DNA from: Streptomyces sp. NBC_01260
Lineage (GTDB): Bacteria; Actinomycetota; Actinomycetes; Streptomycetales; Streptomycetaceae
Length of the DNA stretch: 64,000 nucleotides
Reading direction: 5' to 3'
NCBI RefSeq assembly: GCF_036226405.1
Contig: NZ_CP108464.1
Coordinates: 124,001-188,000, forward strand
The number at the start of each line of letters is the position of its first letter. Within the stretch, counting starts at the first letter, position 1. This document shows positions 18,601 to 28,794 of the stretch, piece after piece. The position numbers were made by a program, and so were the translations under genes. Below the pieces are notes generated by a model. It saw only the letters and a program-made list of their open reading frames with translations, was not told where the DNA came from and ran no database searches.

Positions 18601-18660
18601 CCTCGGCATCTTCACATGTACACCACATAGATGGTGCACATGTGAAGAAGAAGCTGAGGA
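18601..18660 (+). promoter_or_regulatory. long hairpin overlapping the RHS ribosome-binding site
   Basis: TTCACATGTACACCA (18611-18625) pairs with TGGTGCACATGTGAA (18632-18646) with one mismatch and a 6-nt loop. An outer helix CCTCGGC (18601-18607) pairs with GCTGAGG (18653-18659), which contains the GAGG ribosome site of the start at 18661/18664. In RNA the fold would hide the site, so translational control or a dyad operator is possible. Confidence 0.5.
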
Positions 18661-20044
18661 ATGATGACGGTTCACAGACCCACGCTTCATGGGCGCGGGC
18701 GGCCTTGGTCCGGGGGGAATCTTCGCTTCACAGCGGGGAGTCTGACCCTGGCTCTGGCCATCACCCTGCTCGACAGCACAAGTCCGGCCATGTCTGCACC
18801 TCAGCAGGCAGCCTCAGCACCGGAGAAGCCCGCAGCCACCCAGGCAGCTGACATTGCGTCCACGCGGGTGACCGCGCGACTGTCCGGCAAGCGCGTCGAG
18901 GCTCTGTCGGAGCGGACGGAAACGTCCACAACGTGGGCCAACAAGAACGGTTCGCTCACCACTGAGCTGACGGCGGGTCCGATCCGCTTCGAGGACGAGA
19001 CCACCGGTGCGTGGCGGGACGTCGACCTGGATCTGGTCCGCGGCGCGGATGGATCCGTGGAGCCGAAGGCGCACCCCCGCGGACTGAAGATTGCGGGCAG
19101 GACCGGCGGTCCCACTGCCTCGCTGAAGGCAGCGCAAGCCTCCAAAGCCACGGACCTGGTCACGCTCGGCGAGGGGGATCAGCAGATAACTCTGCAGTGG
19201 AAGGGCGGCCTGCCCGCGCCGAAGCTGGACGGCACGCGTGCCGAGTCAAGCAGAAGCCCACCACTGACACCTTCTCCTACACCCTGCCGCTGAGGGCCAA
19301 GGGCCTCAAAGCCAAGCAGCAAGCCGATGGCAGCGTGCTGTTCACCGATAAAATCAACAAAAAGCAGGCGCTGATGCCGGCGCCGGTGATGTGGGACTCC
19401 ACCGTCGACAAGCGATCCGGTGAGCACACCCGCCGCGTTCCCGTCGCGATGAAGGTCGTGCCCAAGGGGTCCTCGGTCAACCTGGTAATCACACCGGACG
19501 CGAAGTTCCTCGCCGACCCCAAGACGAAGTATCCGGTGACGGTGGACCCCTCCACCTCCTCCCTCTCCAGCGTTTTCGACACCTATGTCCAGCAGGGCGA
19601 GACCGTCGACTGGTCGAACGATGTAGAGCTGGACTTGGGCAACCCGGGAACGAAGAACGCCGACGGCACCTTCCGCACCGCGCAGTCCTTCATCTCCTGG
19701 AACACCTCGCCAATCCAGGACGCGCTCGTATCCGATGCGAAGCTGTCCCTGTGGAACTTCCACTCGGGCAACAACGTGGACTGCAAGGCATACCCGTGGG
19801 AGGTATGGTCGTCCAGCGCGGCCTCTACGTCCAGCCGGTGGACGAACCGGCCCACCATGACGACCAAGAAGGCCACCTCCACCGAGACGCGCGGCAACAC
19901 CTCGTGCACCACGCAGCCGGACGGGTGGATCAACGCCAACGTCACGACGCTGGTACAGGAAAAAGCGGGTCAACTCCGCCAACGCTGCGTCCAACCCGCC
20001 CAAGCTGGTCGTCACCTTGAACCGTTCCGGGTTCGGTAGAGACT

Positions 20045-20989
20045 CTAGATTGTGGCTGTGACCTGCGGTTCTTGGGTGTTCTGTTGGTAGTAGGTGGCTT
20101 CGTATTCGACTGGTGGGACGTGTCCTATTTCACCGTGGAGTCGTCGGTGGTTGTACCAGTCGGCCCATTCGGCCGTGGCCAACTCGACGTCGCTCAGGGC
20201 CTTCCAGGGACGCTGCGGTTTGATCAGCTCGGTTTTGTACAGACCGATGGTCGATTCCATCAGGGCGTTGTCCAGGGCGTCGCCGACGGTGCCGATGGAG
20301 GCCGCGATCTGTTCGGACGCCAGGTGGGCGGCGAGCCGGAAGCTGGTGTATTGCGAACCGGCATCGGAGTGATGGATCAACTCCCGTGCCATCACAGGGG
20401 TGTTCGCGCGGTCACGTTGCCACAGGCCCATCTCGAGTGCGGACAGCACCAGCGGGGTCTGCTTGTTCGTCGCGGCGGACCAGCCGACAATCCGGCGGGA
20501 GAAGGTGTCCACGACGAACGCGACGTAGACGGTGCCGGACCAGGTGGCCACGTAGGTGAAGTCGGCGACCCACACCCGGTTGGGGGCGCTGGCCACGAAC
20601 TGCCGGCCCAGCCGGTCCGGCGCCCGGTCGGCTTCCTTGTCCGCCCTGGTGGTGACGATCTTCTTCCCGCGCACCGCCCCCGTGAGGCCCTCGGCTTTCA
20701 TCAGGCGCTCAACAGTGCACCGCGCCACCTGATGACCTTGCCGCTTCAGCTCGGCCCAGATCTTGCGGGCCCCGTAGACGCTGTAGTTGTCCCGGAATAT
20801 CTCCACGATCAACGGAGCCAGTTCCGCGTCCCGCATGGCACGGGCTGACAGCGGGCGCTTCTTGTGTGCGTAGTAGGTGGACGGGTGGATGCTGCAATCG
20901 TGCTCGGTGAGCGTCCTGCAGATCGGCTCGACTCCGCCGAAGCGGTCCCGTTGCTCGTCGATGAACGCTACGAGCGTGTGTGTGGCCGG
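20045..20989 (-). CDS. IS3 transposase OrfB (integrase core)
   Basis: DDE integrase of the IS3 element. HTH_21 segment: ELKRQGHQVARCTVERLMKA. rve core: RVWVADFTYVATWSGTVYVA (first D), LIHHSDAGSQYTS (second D) and DNALMESTIGLYKTELI (E), all present. It starts in the -1 frame relative to OrfA, so the active enzyme is normally an OrfAB fusion made by frameshifting near 20985; there is no good independent start before ATG 20836. Intact. Confidence 0.9.
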   Translation of the reverse strand, partial: PATHTLVAFIDEQRDRFGGVEPICRTLTEHDCSIHPSTYYAHKKRPLSARAMRDAELAPLIVEIFRDNYSVYGARKIWAELKRQGHQVARCTVERLMKAEGLTGAVRGKKIVTTRADKEADRAPDRLGRQFVASAPNRVWVADFTYVATWSGTVYVAFVVDTFSRRIVGWSAATNKQTPLVLSALEMGLWQRDRANTPVMARELIHHSDAGSQYTSFRLAAHLASEQIAASIGTVGDALDNALMESTIGLYKTELIKPQRPWKALSDVELATAEWADWYNHRRLHGEIGHVPPVEYEATYYQQNTQEPQVTATI

Positions 20990-21285
20990 TCGAGCTCGGC
21001 CGCGAAGAAACTCGCCGCCGCCTTCAAGATCTCGTTCGCCCGCTTCAGCTCGGCGACCTCCTTCTTGAGGGCTTTGAGCTGGGCGGATTCCTCGGTCGTT
21101 GTCCCGGTCCGAGCACCGGCGTCGACCTCGGCCTGCCGCACCCAGTTGCGCAGGGACTCCGGCCCGATGTCGAGCTTCGCTCCGATCGAGCCGATAGCCG
21201 CGGACTCGGTCTTGTACTGATCACGAGTCTCCAGGACCAGGCGCACGGCCCGCTCCTTGAGCTCCTTGGGGTATTGCTTCGCCAT
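20968..21285 (-). CDS. IS3 transposase OrfA (helix-turn-helix)
   Basis: A 105-residue HTH_Tnp_1 protein starting MAKQYPKELKERAVRLVLET, with recognition helix around IGPESLRNWVRQ and a leucine-zipper-like tail (LKALKKEVAELKRANEILKA). It ends at TAG 20968, inside the OrfB frame. Confidence 0.9.
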   Translation of the reverse strand: MAKQYPKELKERAVRLVLETRDQYKTESAAIGSIGAKLDIGPESLRNWVRQAEVDAGARTGTTTEESAQLKALKKEVAELKRANEILKAAASFFAAELDRPHTRS

Positions 21286-24200
21286 AACGGACTCGATCCT
21301 TCCAAAAGATCGAGTCTCGATCAAACCCGGAACGGTTCACCTACAACTACAGGCCGCGGACAGGCGCCAGGCAGGAAGCCGGACCCCCGTACTTCTCCTT
21401 CGCCGGCGCCTACACCGTCACACCCACGCTGCGCGACACGTTCGTCGATGCCAACGGTGACAAGGTCAACGGCACCTTCCAGATCTTCGACAACGCGACC
21501 AACACGCAGGTCGGCGATGTCATCGTCTCTCCATACGTCCCCTCCGGGCAGGTCGCCTCGGTCACGGTGCCCTCAGGCGTGCTGAGCAACGGCAAGACCT
21601 ACAAGTTCCGCACCTCGCCGTATGACGGCAGCCACTACAACCTGGGCTGGTCGGCGTGGAAGACGTTCACCATCGACACCAGCTCTCCCTCGGCCCCGAC
21701 GAAGATCACTTCGACGGACTACCCGTCGGACAAGTGGATCAAGGGCGCGGGGCAGGCAGGTACCTTTACCGTCACCCCGCCCGCGGCCGACCATAACTGG
21801 CTGGAATGGTCACTGGACGGTGTGACCTGGTCCAAGGTCGCCACCGGCGGCGCGAGCGCGGACAAGAGCATTTCCGTTAACCCGCCGAAGAACGGCACCC
21901 ACACCCTTCAGGTCCGGTCCGTGGACAAGGCCGACAACAAGTCGGAACCCGTCGAGTACACCTTCCACGCCGGACCTGGCGGATGCGTCCAGCCAGCCGA
22001 CGGTGAGCGCACCGCGCGCCGGGTGCCCTTGGTTGCCGAGGCCGAAGCCGGCAAGTACGACAAGGTGTCCTTCTCGTGGTGCCGCTCGGAGGCCGACGCG
22101 TGGACGAAGATCCCCGCCGGTCACGTCACGGCTGGGGGAACACCTCTGACCGCGTGGCCGGTGCCACTGACGAACGGCAAGAACGCTGCTCTGGTGTGGA
22201 ACGCCACCGAGACGGTCGACCCTGATGGTTCGGTTCAGATCAAGGCCGACTTCACCGGCCCGTCCAGCGCCAGTGGCGAGACCCAGCCGCTGGCAGTCGT
22301 AGTCGACCGCAACGCTGATGGCACCGCAGCAGCCGAGGCCGGCCCCGGCTCGCTCAACCTCCTCACCGGCGACTACACCCTGTCAGGTACCGATGTATCG
22401 GTGCTGGGCATGACGGTCACCCGCAGTGTCTCTTCCCGCTCACCGAACGCCGGCGCCAAGCAGGACGGCCAGGCGCCGATCTTCGGCAAGGAGTGGCTGG
22501 CGGGAACACTCGCCCAGGCGGTCCAGTCGGACTACTCCGAGCTGCGCAAGACCTCGGCAACCTCTCTGGACGTCGTCACGGCCGACGGTGAGACGTTCTC
22601 CTTCACCGCCAATGCGGCCAAGACAGGATGGGTCCCCGAGCCCGGCAGCGAGGAGCTGACCCTGAAGGGTTCTCTCGCATCTGGTGACTTCACCCTGTCG
22701 AACACCGACGGAAGCGTCACCACCTTCAGCCCCGTGGCGGGTTCGAGTACCGCATGGCCCGTCTCCCGCTCGCTGATCGACGGGCAGGCCAACTCCACCA
22801 CCGAGGTTGTCTCCGAAGCCGTCACCGTGGACGGCAAGGTCCTGGCTCGGCCCAAGCGCGTCATCGCCGCGACCAGCGCGGTGACGCTCGGCACCTGCGA
22901 GGCCACCCCGTCGACCCGTGGCTGTCGGGTTATGGAGTTCATTTACGCCGCCTCCACCACAGCGACCGGCTCGTCCCTGGGCAACTTCAAGGACCAGGTC
23001 TCCGAGATCCGCATGTGGGCGACGTCCCCCGGTGCCTCTGCAGCCACCGCGACCGCCGTGGCGTCATACACCTACGACGACGCCGGGCGTCTGCGTGAGA
23101 CCTGGGACCCCAGGATCAGCCCTGCGCTGAAGATGTCCTACAGCTACGACAGCACGGGGCGCGTGACCCAGATGAAGCCCCCGGGGCAACTGCCGTGGAG
23201 CTTCAGCTACGGCAAGGTGGGTAGCGACCCGCTCTCCGGTGAGGGGATGCTCCTCAAGGTCACTCGCCCGACCCTCAAGGCCGGATCCGCCGGGGAGACG
23301 GACGGCAGCACCGCGCAGACATCCATCGTCTATGGCGTTCCGCTGACCGGGACGAAGGCACCCCATTTGCTGGGCGCCAGTGACGTCAAGGCATGGGGGC
23401 AGCTTGAGGCGCCCACCGACGCCACGGCCGTCTTCCCCACCGACGTGGTGCCCTCCTCGAATGACGGCCAGGCGCTGACCGCGGGCGACTACCGTCGCGC
23501 CATGCTGCATTACCTCGACGGCTCCGGCCGAGAGGTCAACACCGCTGACGCCGGCAAGAACATCACCACCACCGAGTACGACCAGTTCGGCAACGCGGTC
23601 AGGGAGTTGTCGGCAGCCAACCGCGCCCTGGCGCTCGGGAGCACCGACACGGCCAAGGCGCAGCTCGCCGATCTTGGTATCGCAGCCCTGCCCGCAGCGG
23701 AGCGAGCGGACCTGCTCTCCAACCGCGGCATCTACAACGCCGACGGTTCCCGTGAGGTCGAGACGCTCGGTCCCCTGCACCGCGTCGTGCTGGCAGCGGA
23801 CCTGAAGGAAAGCGCGACCACGGTGGCGGCCTCGGGCGAGCAGGCCATCGCCCGGCACCGCACGGTCAGCGAATACGACAACGGGCGCCCCACCGACGGC
23901 ACGGCATCCGTCTCCGACAAGGTCACCAAGAACACGGTGAGCGCGCAACTGCGCAACTGGCCAGCCCTCACGGCTGACGCGCGGGTCACCCAGACGGTCT
24001 ACGACTGGGTCAAGGGCCAGCTCACCAGCACCATCCAGGACCCGGGCGGTCTGGCCATCACAGAGAAGGCCACGCACGACAGCTCCGGGCGCCTGATCAG
24101 CCGCAGCCTGCCCGCTTCCGGCGGAACCGACGCCGGCACCCAGATCACCGACTACTACACCGGTGACGGCACCGGCGTCTGTGGCGGAAAGCCCGAATGG

Positions 24201-26113
24201 GCCGACGAGGAGTGCCGCACACGCCCAGCCGCCACGGTCACCGGCGGCGGATCCAACCCCACCGAGCTGGTGACCACGACCGCCGAGTACGACCGGTGGG
24301 GCGAGACCGCCAAGCTGACCGAAACCGCCAACGGAAGCACCCGCGTCACGAGCACCACCTACGACGCCGCAGGCCGCGCATCCAAGGTCACCATCAGTGG
24401 AGGGACCGGCACTGCCGTCCCGGCCGTGACCACGACGTACAACCCCGACAGTGGCAAGGTCGCCACGATCACATCCACCGACGGTGGAACGGTCAAGAAG
24501 GGCTACGACCAGCTCGGACGGCTGATCTCCTACACCGACGCCGACGGCGGAGTGACCACCAGCCAGTACGACGCCGAAGGGCAGCCGCTCCTGGTGAGCG
24601 ACAACATCCCCTCCAGCACTGCCTACGGCTACGACACCACGGCCGACCCCCGGGGACTTCCCACCCCCATCACCGACTCGGTAGCGGGTAAGTTCACCGT
24701 CACCTACGACGCCGATGGCCAGGTCCTGACCCGGAAACTGCCCGGCGGCTTCACCATGCGCCAAAACACCAACCCGGCGGGCATGCCCACCGACCGCAGC
24801 TACAGCCGCGACAGCGACGGGGAAGTCCTCTTCTCCGAAACCATCGTGCCCACCGATCCACGGGCAGCGCTCCTCCTACACCGGCTCCGCCGGCCAGACC
24901 GCCGACCAGACCTACACCTACGACAAGGCCGGCCGACTCACCCGGGCAGCGGACGACGCGGTCGACGGCACCCGCGTAACCCGCAGCTACGCCTTCGACA
25001 ACAATTCCAACCGCAAGACGCTGGCCACCGCGGCCGCGGCCTCCGGACTGGAGTGCACCACCACAGGCGCGACGACCACCAGCCACACCTACGACAGCGC
25101 CGACCGCCTGGTCGGCGCCGGCTACACCTACGACGCCTTTGGTCGCACCACCACAACCCCCAGCACCACGTTGGCGTACTACACCAACGACCTGGTCCGC
25201 CAGCAGGCCACCGGAAACCAGCGCCAGATCTGGACCCTCGACTCCCAGCTGCGCTCCCGAGCCTGGACGGTCGAGACCAACGCCTCGGGCACCTGGACCA
25301 AGACCCAGTCAAAACTCAACCACTACAGCTCCGACGCCGACACCCCGCGCTGGATCGTCGAAGACACCGCCACCGGCGCCCTGACCCGCAGCGTCAACGG
25401 CTTCGACGGCCAGCTCGCCGCGACCACTGCCAAAACCGGCGGAACCATCCTGCAACTGGTCAACCTGCACGGTGACGTGGCAATCCAGCTGCCCACCACC
25501 GCCGGACAGGCCGCCACGGTCCTCAACACCGACGAGTACGGCAACCGCGCCGCGGACCAAGCCGCCACCCGCTATGGCTGGCACGGCGGACAGCACCGCT
25601 CCGGCGAGACCCTCACGGACCTCACCCTCATGGGCGTGCGCCTCTACAGCCCCACCCTGGGGCGCTTCCTGTCCGCAGACCCGGTCCCCGGCGGTAGCTG
25701 CAACGCCTACGACTACGCCTGCGCCGACCCGATCAACAACGAGGAAGTGACCGGCTGGAGCTACGGCAGCTGGCAGAACTACAACTACCACTGGTTCTGG
25801 GACGTCGTCAGCGGCGACTGGGGCCCGCTGCCCATCACGTCCTGGAAGCGCCAGTACAAGTACCGCAAGCAGTACGTCTTCAAGTGCAAGGTCGTGGCCT
25901 GGTACGGCTGGGGCCGGCAGAAAATCCTCGCGTCCTTCGAAACCCGCTACCAGTACTCCTACCGCGACCGCACCACGTACCGCGTCGCATGGTCGGGCTA
26001 CAAGTGGACCCGCACCGGCGGCTGGAGCTGGACCCGAACATCACGGACCTACGTCTCCTCCTACAGCATCGTCTACACCAGAGGCTGATCCGGGCACCGA
26101 CCGAACCTGAGTA

Positions 26114-26151
26114 ATGTGGCGCTCCGCGGATCCCTCTGCGGAGCGCCACAT
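26114..26151 (+). terminator. intrinsic terminator after the RHS gene
   Basis: Perfect 14-bp stem ATGTGGCGCTCCGC / GCGGAGCGCCACAT with a 10-nt loop, 26 bases after the RHS stop. It separates RHS from the small membrane-protein gene. Confidence 0.85.
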
Positions 26152-26217
26152 TCGCTTACAGCCTTCAACAACTGGTGAAGGCCTGCCCGCCCTCGCAGAC
26201 CCGCACCGGAGACACTC

Positions 26218-26493
26218 ATGCTGTTCGTCATCGCCATCATCGGAATCTCCATACTCGGCTTCACCCTGTGGCACTCGGTGCGCGTTGCCAGAATGCGCGG
26301 CCTGCCCGCGTGGCGCAGATTCTTCCCTCTCAGCCTTCTTGTGCTGTCCATCGCAGCCAGCCTGCTGCGAGCCGCCGACATCCCCCAGGTCGCGAACGCT
26401 GTCGCCTTCCCCCTGCTCCTGGCCGCGATCGCGGTGTCCCTGATGGAAGTACGGGCCGAGAGCAACCGGCGCACATCAACGGTGACGCAGTAG
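26218..26493 (+). CDS. small three-helix membrane protein, candidate RHS immunity protein
   Basis: A 91-residue hydrophobic protein with three predicted helices (about 2-18, 35-52 and 58-76) and a charged C-terminus. GGAG lies 7 bases before the ATG at 26218. No family recognised. It is the first gene after the RHS C-terminal tip, the position held by immunity genes in polymorphic-toxin loci; a membrane location would fit a membrane-acting toxin. The terminator between the two means it may have its own promoter. The immunity role is inference from position and size. Confidence 0.7.
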   Translation: MLFVIAIIGISILGFTLWHSVRVARMRGLPAWRRFFPLSLLVLSIAASLLRAADIPQVANAVAFPLLLAAIAVSLMEVRAESNRRTSTVTQ

Positions 26494-26710
26494 AAGACCC
26501 ACACCCGAAACGCTTCTGGCACGGGAGGACCCGCCCCATACGCCCGGTAGTTCCGGCTCGGACACCAGGGAGCAAGTAGCCCGCTCGTCAGCGCCAACGA
26601 CCCCTCTCTGTCAAGCTGGGGTGAGACATCCCGCTCTGTTGTGACCTGCTCCTCCTAGCGTGGAGCCTTATTGATCCGGAACGCTTTGCGTTCAGGCTCG
26701 TTGATGGCGT

Positions 26711-27112
26711 GTGAGTGATCTGGTGGGGGACGCGCGGACCTGGTCGCCGGACGCGCAGGAGGCCGTGCGGTTGCTGGCGGTGTCGGCGCTCGCGGAGGGC
26801 CGGGACCGGGTGGAGGTTGCGGACCTGTTCAAGGTGTCGGTCAGGGTCGTGGACAACTGGTGGGCGAGGTGGCAGGCCGGCGGGCGGGACGCGCTGCTGT
26901 CCCGGCCGCGGGGCCGACGCGGGGTGAACATCAGGTTCTGTCCGAGGCCGAGCAGGCCGCCGTACGGCAGGCTGTCCTCGATCACACCCCATCCGGCCTG
27001 GGGCCTTCCGGTCAGCTGTGGACGCGGGGGCAGATAGGCCGGCTGATCTTCAAGCTGTACGGGGTCCGCTTCACCGAGCCCGGGGTTGGCAAGTAGCTCA
27101 AGCGCTGGGGGC
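26711..27112 (+). pseudogene. IS630-family transposase N-terminal half, frameshifted
   Basis: GTG 26711 opens MSDLVGDARTWSPDAQEAVR and the winged-helix AALEAG-type region (EVADLFKVSVRVVDNWWARW). A shift at about 26925 moves on to GEHQVLSEAEQAAVRQAVLD and LWTRGQIGRLIFKLYGVRFT, then a TAG inside GVGK*LKRWGLTF. Similarity stops at about 27113 where another IS630 remnant begins on the other strand. The DDE domain is missing. Confidence 0.8.
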
Positions 27113-27309
27113 TGACCTTCGCGGACGGTGTCCTCGTCGGCGGCCACGAGATGGGCGATGACAGGGACGGTGTTGTCGCCCGCAGAGGCCGGCAGGATCA
27201 TCGCCCGCCGGTAGCGCGCGCTGTTCGTGTTGCCCCGCCGGACGATCTGCTGCAGCTTCTGCCCCTCATAGTCGGCGATCCTGCGGACTTGAACCCGTGC
27301 TGTCGCCAC
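27113..27309 (-). pseudogene. N-terminus of a second, different IS630-family transposase
   Basis: From GTG 27309: RRIADYEGQKLQQIVRRGNT, RYRRAMILPASAGDNTVPVI and HLVAADEDTVRE match the start of another Streptomyces IS630 transposase. It is cut at the junction with the previous remnant. Confidence 0.75.
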
Positions 27310-27449
27310 GTCTCCTGACGCTGAATCGGGTCGATCGATCCCACCCGATCACATCGGCAGCCAGACAGGACACCCGTGAACCGGTGAACCTTCCCGGTCG
27401 CAGCACAATCGTGTTGACCGCCCCCGGCAGGCAGTGCTTGAGTCGGCGC

Positions 27450-28190
27450 GTGGACAGCATTTCTACCAACCGGCGGTTCTGGAACCAGATCAGCAGCGCC
27501 TACCAGCACAAGCACGACCCGCAGATCGGCGCCATGCCCCGGCTGTGGGGCACGTACGCCATACCCGACGCGCACCTGCACGCCCTTGGCGACGTCACAG
27601 GCAAGCGCGTCCTCGAACTCGGCTGCGGCGCCGGCCAGTGGTCCAGGGCGCTCGCCGCTGAGGGCGCCACCGTGGTCGGGCTCGACCTGTCCGAAGCCCA
27701 GCTCGCCGCGGCAGCTCGCGCGATGGGAGCGGCCCGCTACCCGCTGGTGCAAGGCGCCGCCGAACACCTCCCGTTCGCCGCCGACAGCTTCGACCTGGTG
27801 TTCTGTGACTACGGCGGGCTTAGCTGGGCTCCCCCGCACCTGGCCGTCCCGCAGGCCGCACGCATCCTGCGCCGCGGTGGGCGCCTGGTGTTCAATGTCG
27901 CCAGCCCATGGTTCGAAGCCTGCTACGACGAAGCCGCCAGCCGCGTAACCACGACGCTGCACCAGGACTACTTCGGGCTGGACACCATCGCCGAAGACCA
28001 GGGCGCGGTCAGCTATCAGCTCACCTACGGCGCCTGGATCAAGGTCCTGCGCGGCGCAGGTCTCGTCATCGACGACCTCATCGAGCCGCGGCCCGAACCC
28101 GGAACAGCCAACGGCTACAACCAGACCGACCCGCCTGACTGGGCATACCGCTGGCCGGCAGAAATGCTCTGGGTAACCCACAAACCGTAA
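27450..28190 (+). CDS. class I SAM-dependent methyltransferase
   Basis: A 246-residue Methyltransf_11-type enzyme. Motif I is VLELGCGAGQWSRALA, motif II acidic residue in VVGLDLSEAQLAAA, motif IV FDLVFCDYGGLSW, and post-motif LRRGGRLVFNVA. GTG 27450 is the likely start (TTG 27438 is possible); the ribosome site is weak. The acceptor is unknown. It sits alone between the IS630 remnants and a broken minus-strand gene. Confidence 0.85.
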   Translation: MDSISTNRRFWNQISSAYQHKHDPQIGAMPRLWGTYAIPDAHLHALGDVTGKRVLELGCGAGQWSRALAAEGATVVGLDLSEAQLAAAARAMGAARYPLVQGAAEHLPFAADSFDLVFCDYGGLSWAPPHLAVPQAARILRRGGRLVFNVASPWFEACYDEAASRVTTTLHQDYFGLDTIAEDQGAVSYQLTYGAWIKVLRGAGLVIDDLIEPRPEPGTANGYNQTDPPDWAYRWPAEMLWVTHKP

Positions 28191-28235
28191 GCACCGCCGC
28201 ACCGGGACGTGAAGGTATCTCCTCCCCGGTAGGCC

Positions 28236-28701
28236 CTAGCCGTACGGGTTGAGTGCCCAGAAGCGGACGGTGTCGCTGCGACGGTCAAACCACAGTTTGG
28301 TGGAGTAGCCGCTGCCGTCGCGGTCAAGCTCGTGCGACCGGATCCACTGGGGGTTCTCCGGCCCCTCGCCCTTGAGCGGCTTCTCGAACCACGAGGAGAA
28401 GTCATCGGCCGGCCTCTCGGAGACGAAGGCGTGGGCCGCCGTCAGCTCGGCAAGTTTCCCCGGTGTCAGCCGGGCGAAGCCCGACATCACCCGCTCCGGC
28501 GACGGTACGCCCCGATCGTTGTCCCGGCTGCTCACCCACTTGGCGTCGGTCAGCGGGCCCAGCAGCGGGAACGCCCGCTCCAGCGGTGTGGTGTTCGGTG
28601 TGCCAGTCCCCCTTGGCCCCGTTCGCCACCTGACGCAGGGCCCACCAGCCGGGTAGGACCGCCAGCCCCGCCCCGATCCCGATCACCTTCCGTCGCTCCA
28701 A
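28236..28701 (-). pseudogene. hypothetical protein with N-terminal membrane anchor, frameshifted
   Basis: From TTG 28701, behind GGGGGGAT, the product starts MERRKVIGIGAGLAVLPGWW, a signal or anchor helix. One base is lost at about 28595, after which the coherent chain continues with PLERAFPLLGPLTDAKWVSS and ends WFDRRSDTVRFWALNPYG. About 154 residues if repaired. Family unknown. Confidence 0.6.
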
Positions 28702-28794
28702 CGCGATCCCCCCATGCCTGACTTCGGGGGCACCTTATCTGGCTCGAGCACCTCACCCGGACCACCCATTGATCACAAGCAAATACGCGCCCTA

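Larger units (their letters stand above)
20018..21339 (-). mobile_element. IS3-family insertion sequence, complete
   Basis: 1322 bp with terminal repeats beginning TGAACCGTTCCGGGTT at both ends, imperfect beyond base 16. The 3-bp target duplication CCT is at 20015-20017 and 21340-21342. It encodes overlapping orfA/orfB on the minus strand and interrupts the RHS gene. Confidence 0.95.
18661..26088 (+). pseudogene. RHS/YD-repeat secreted protein with polymorphic C-terminal domain, broken by two frameshifts and an IS3
   Basis: A reconstructed gene for a large exported RHS protein. It has an N-terminal signal region (residues about 25-45), a DNRLRE-type beta domain (TVDPSTSSLSSVFDTYVQQG), Ig-like segments (from about 21400), then the YD-repeat shell (YDDAGRLRETWD, YDSTGRVTQM, YDAAGRASKV) to the core end RLYSPTLGRFLSADPVPGG near 25685. 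The last roughly 110 residues form a Trp/Tyr/Arg/Thr-rich tip with no recognised fold. Damage: a frame change with probable deletion at about 19250, an IS3 at 20018-21339, and a frame change at about 24855. Removing the IS and one CCT restores KLVVTYNYRP exactly. Intact relatives are toxin or adhesion proteins. Confidence 0.88.

Noticed and set aside
23064..24764. A 566-codon minus frame inside the RHS gene
   Set aside because: Shadow of the YD-repeat coding frame.
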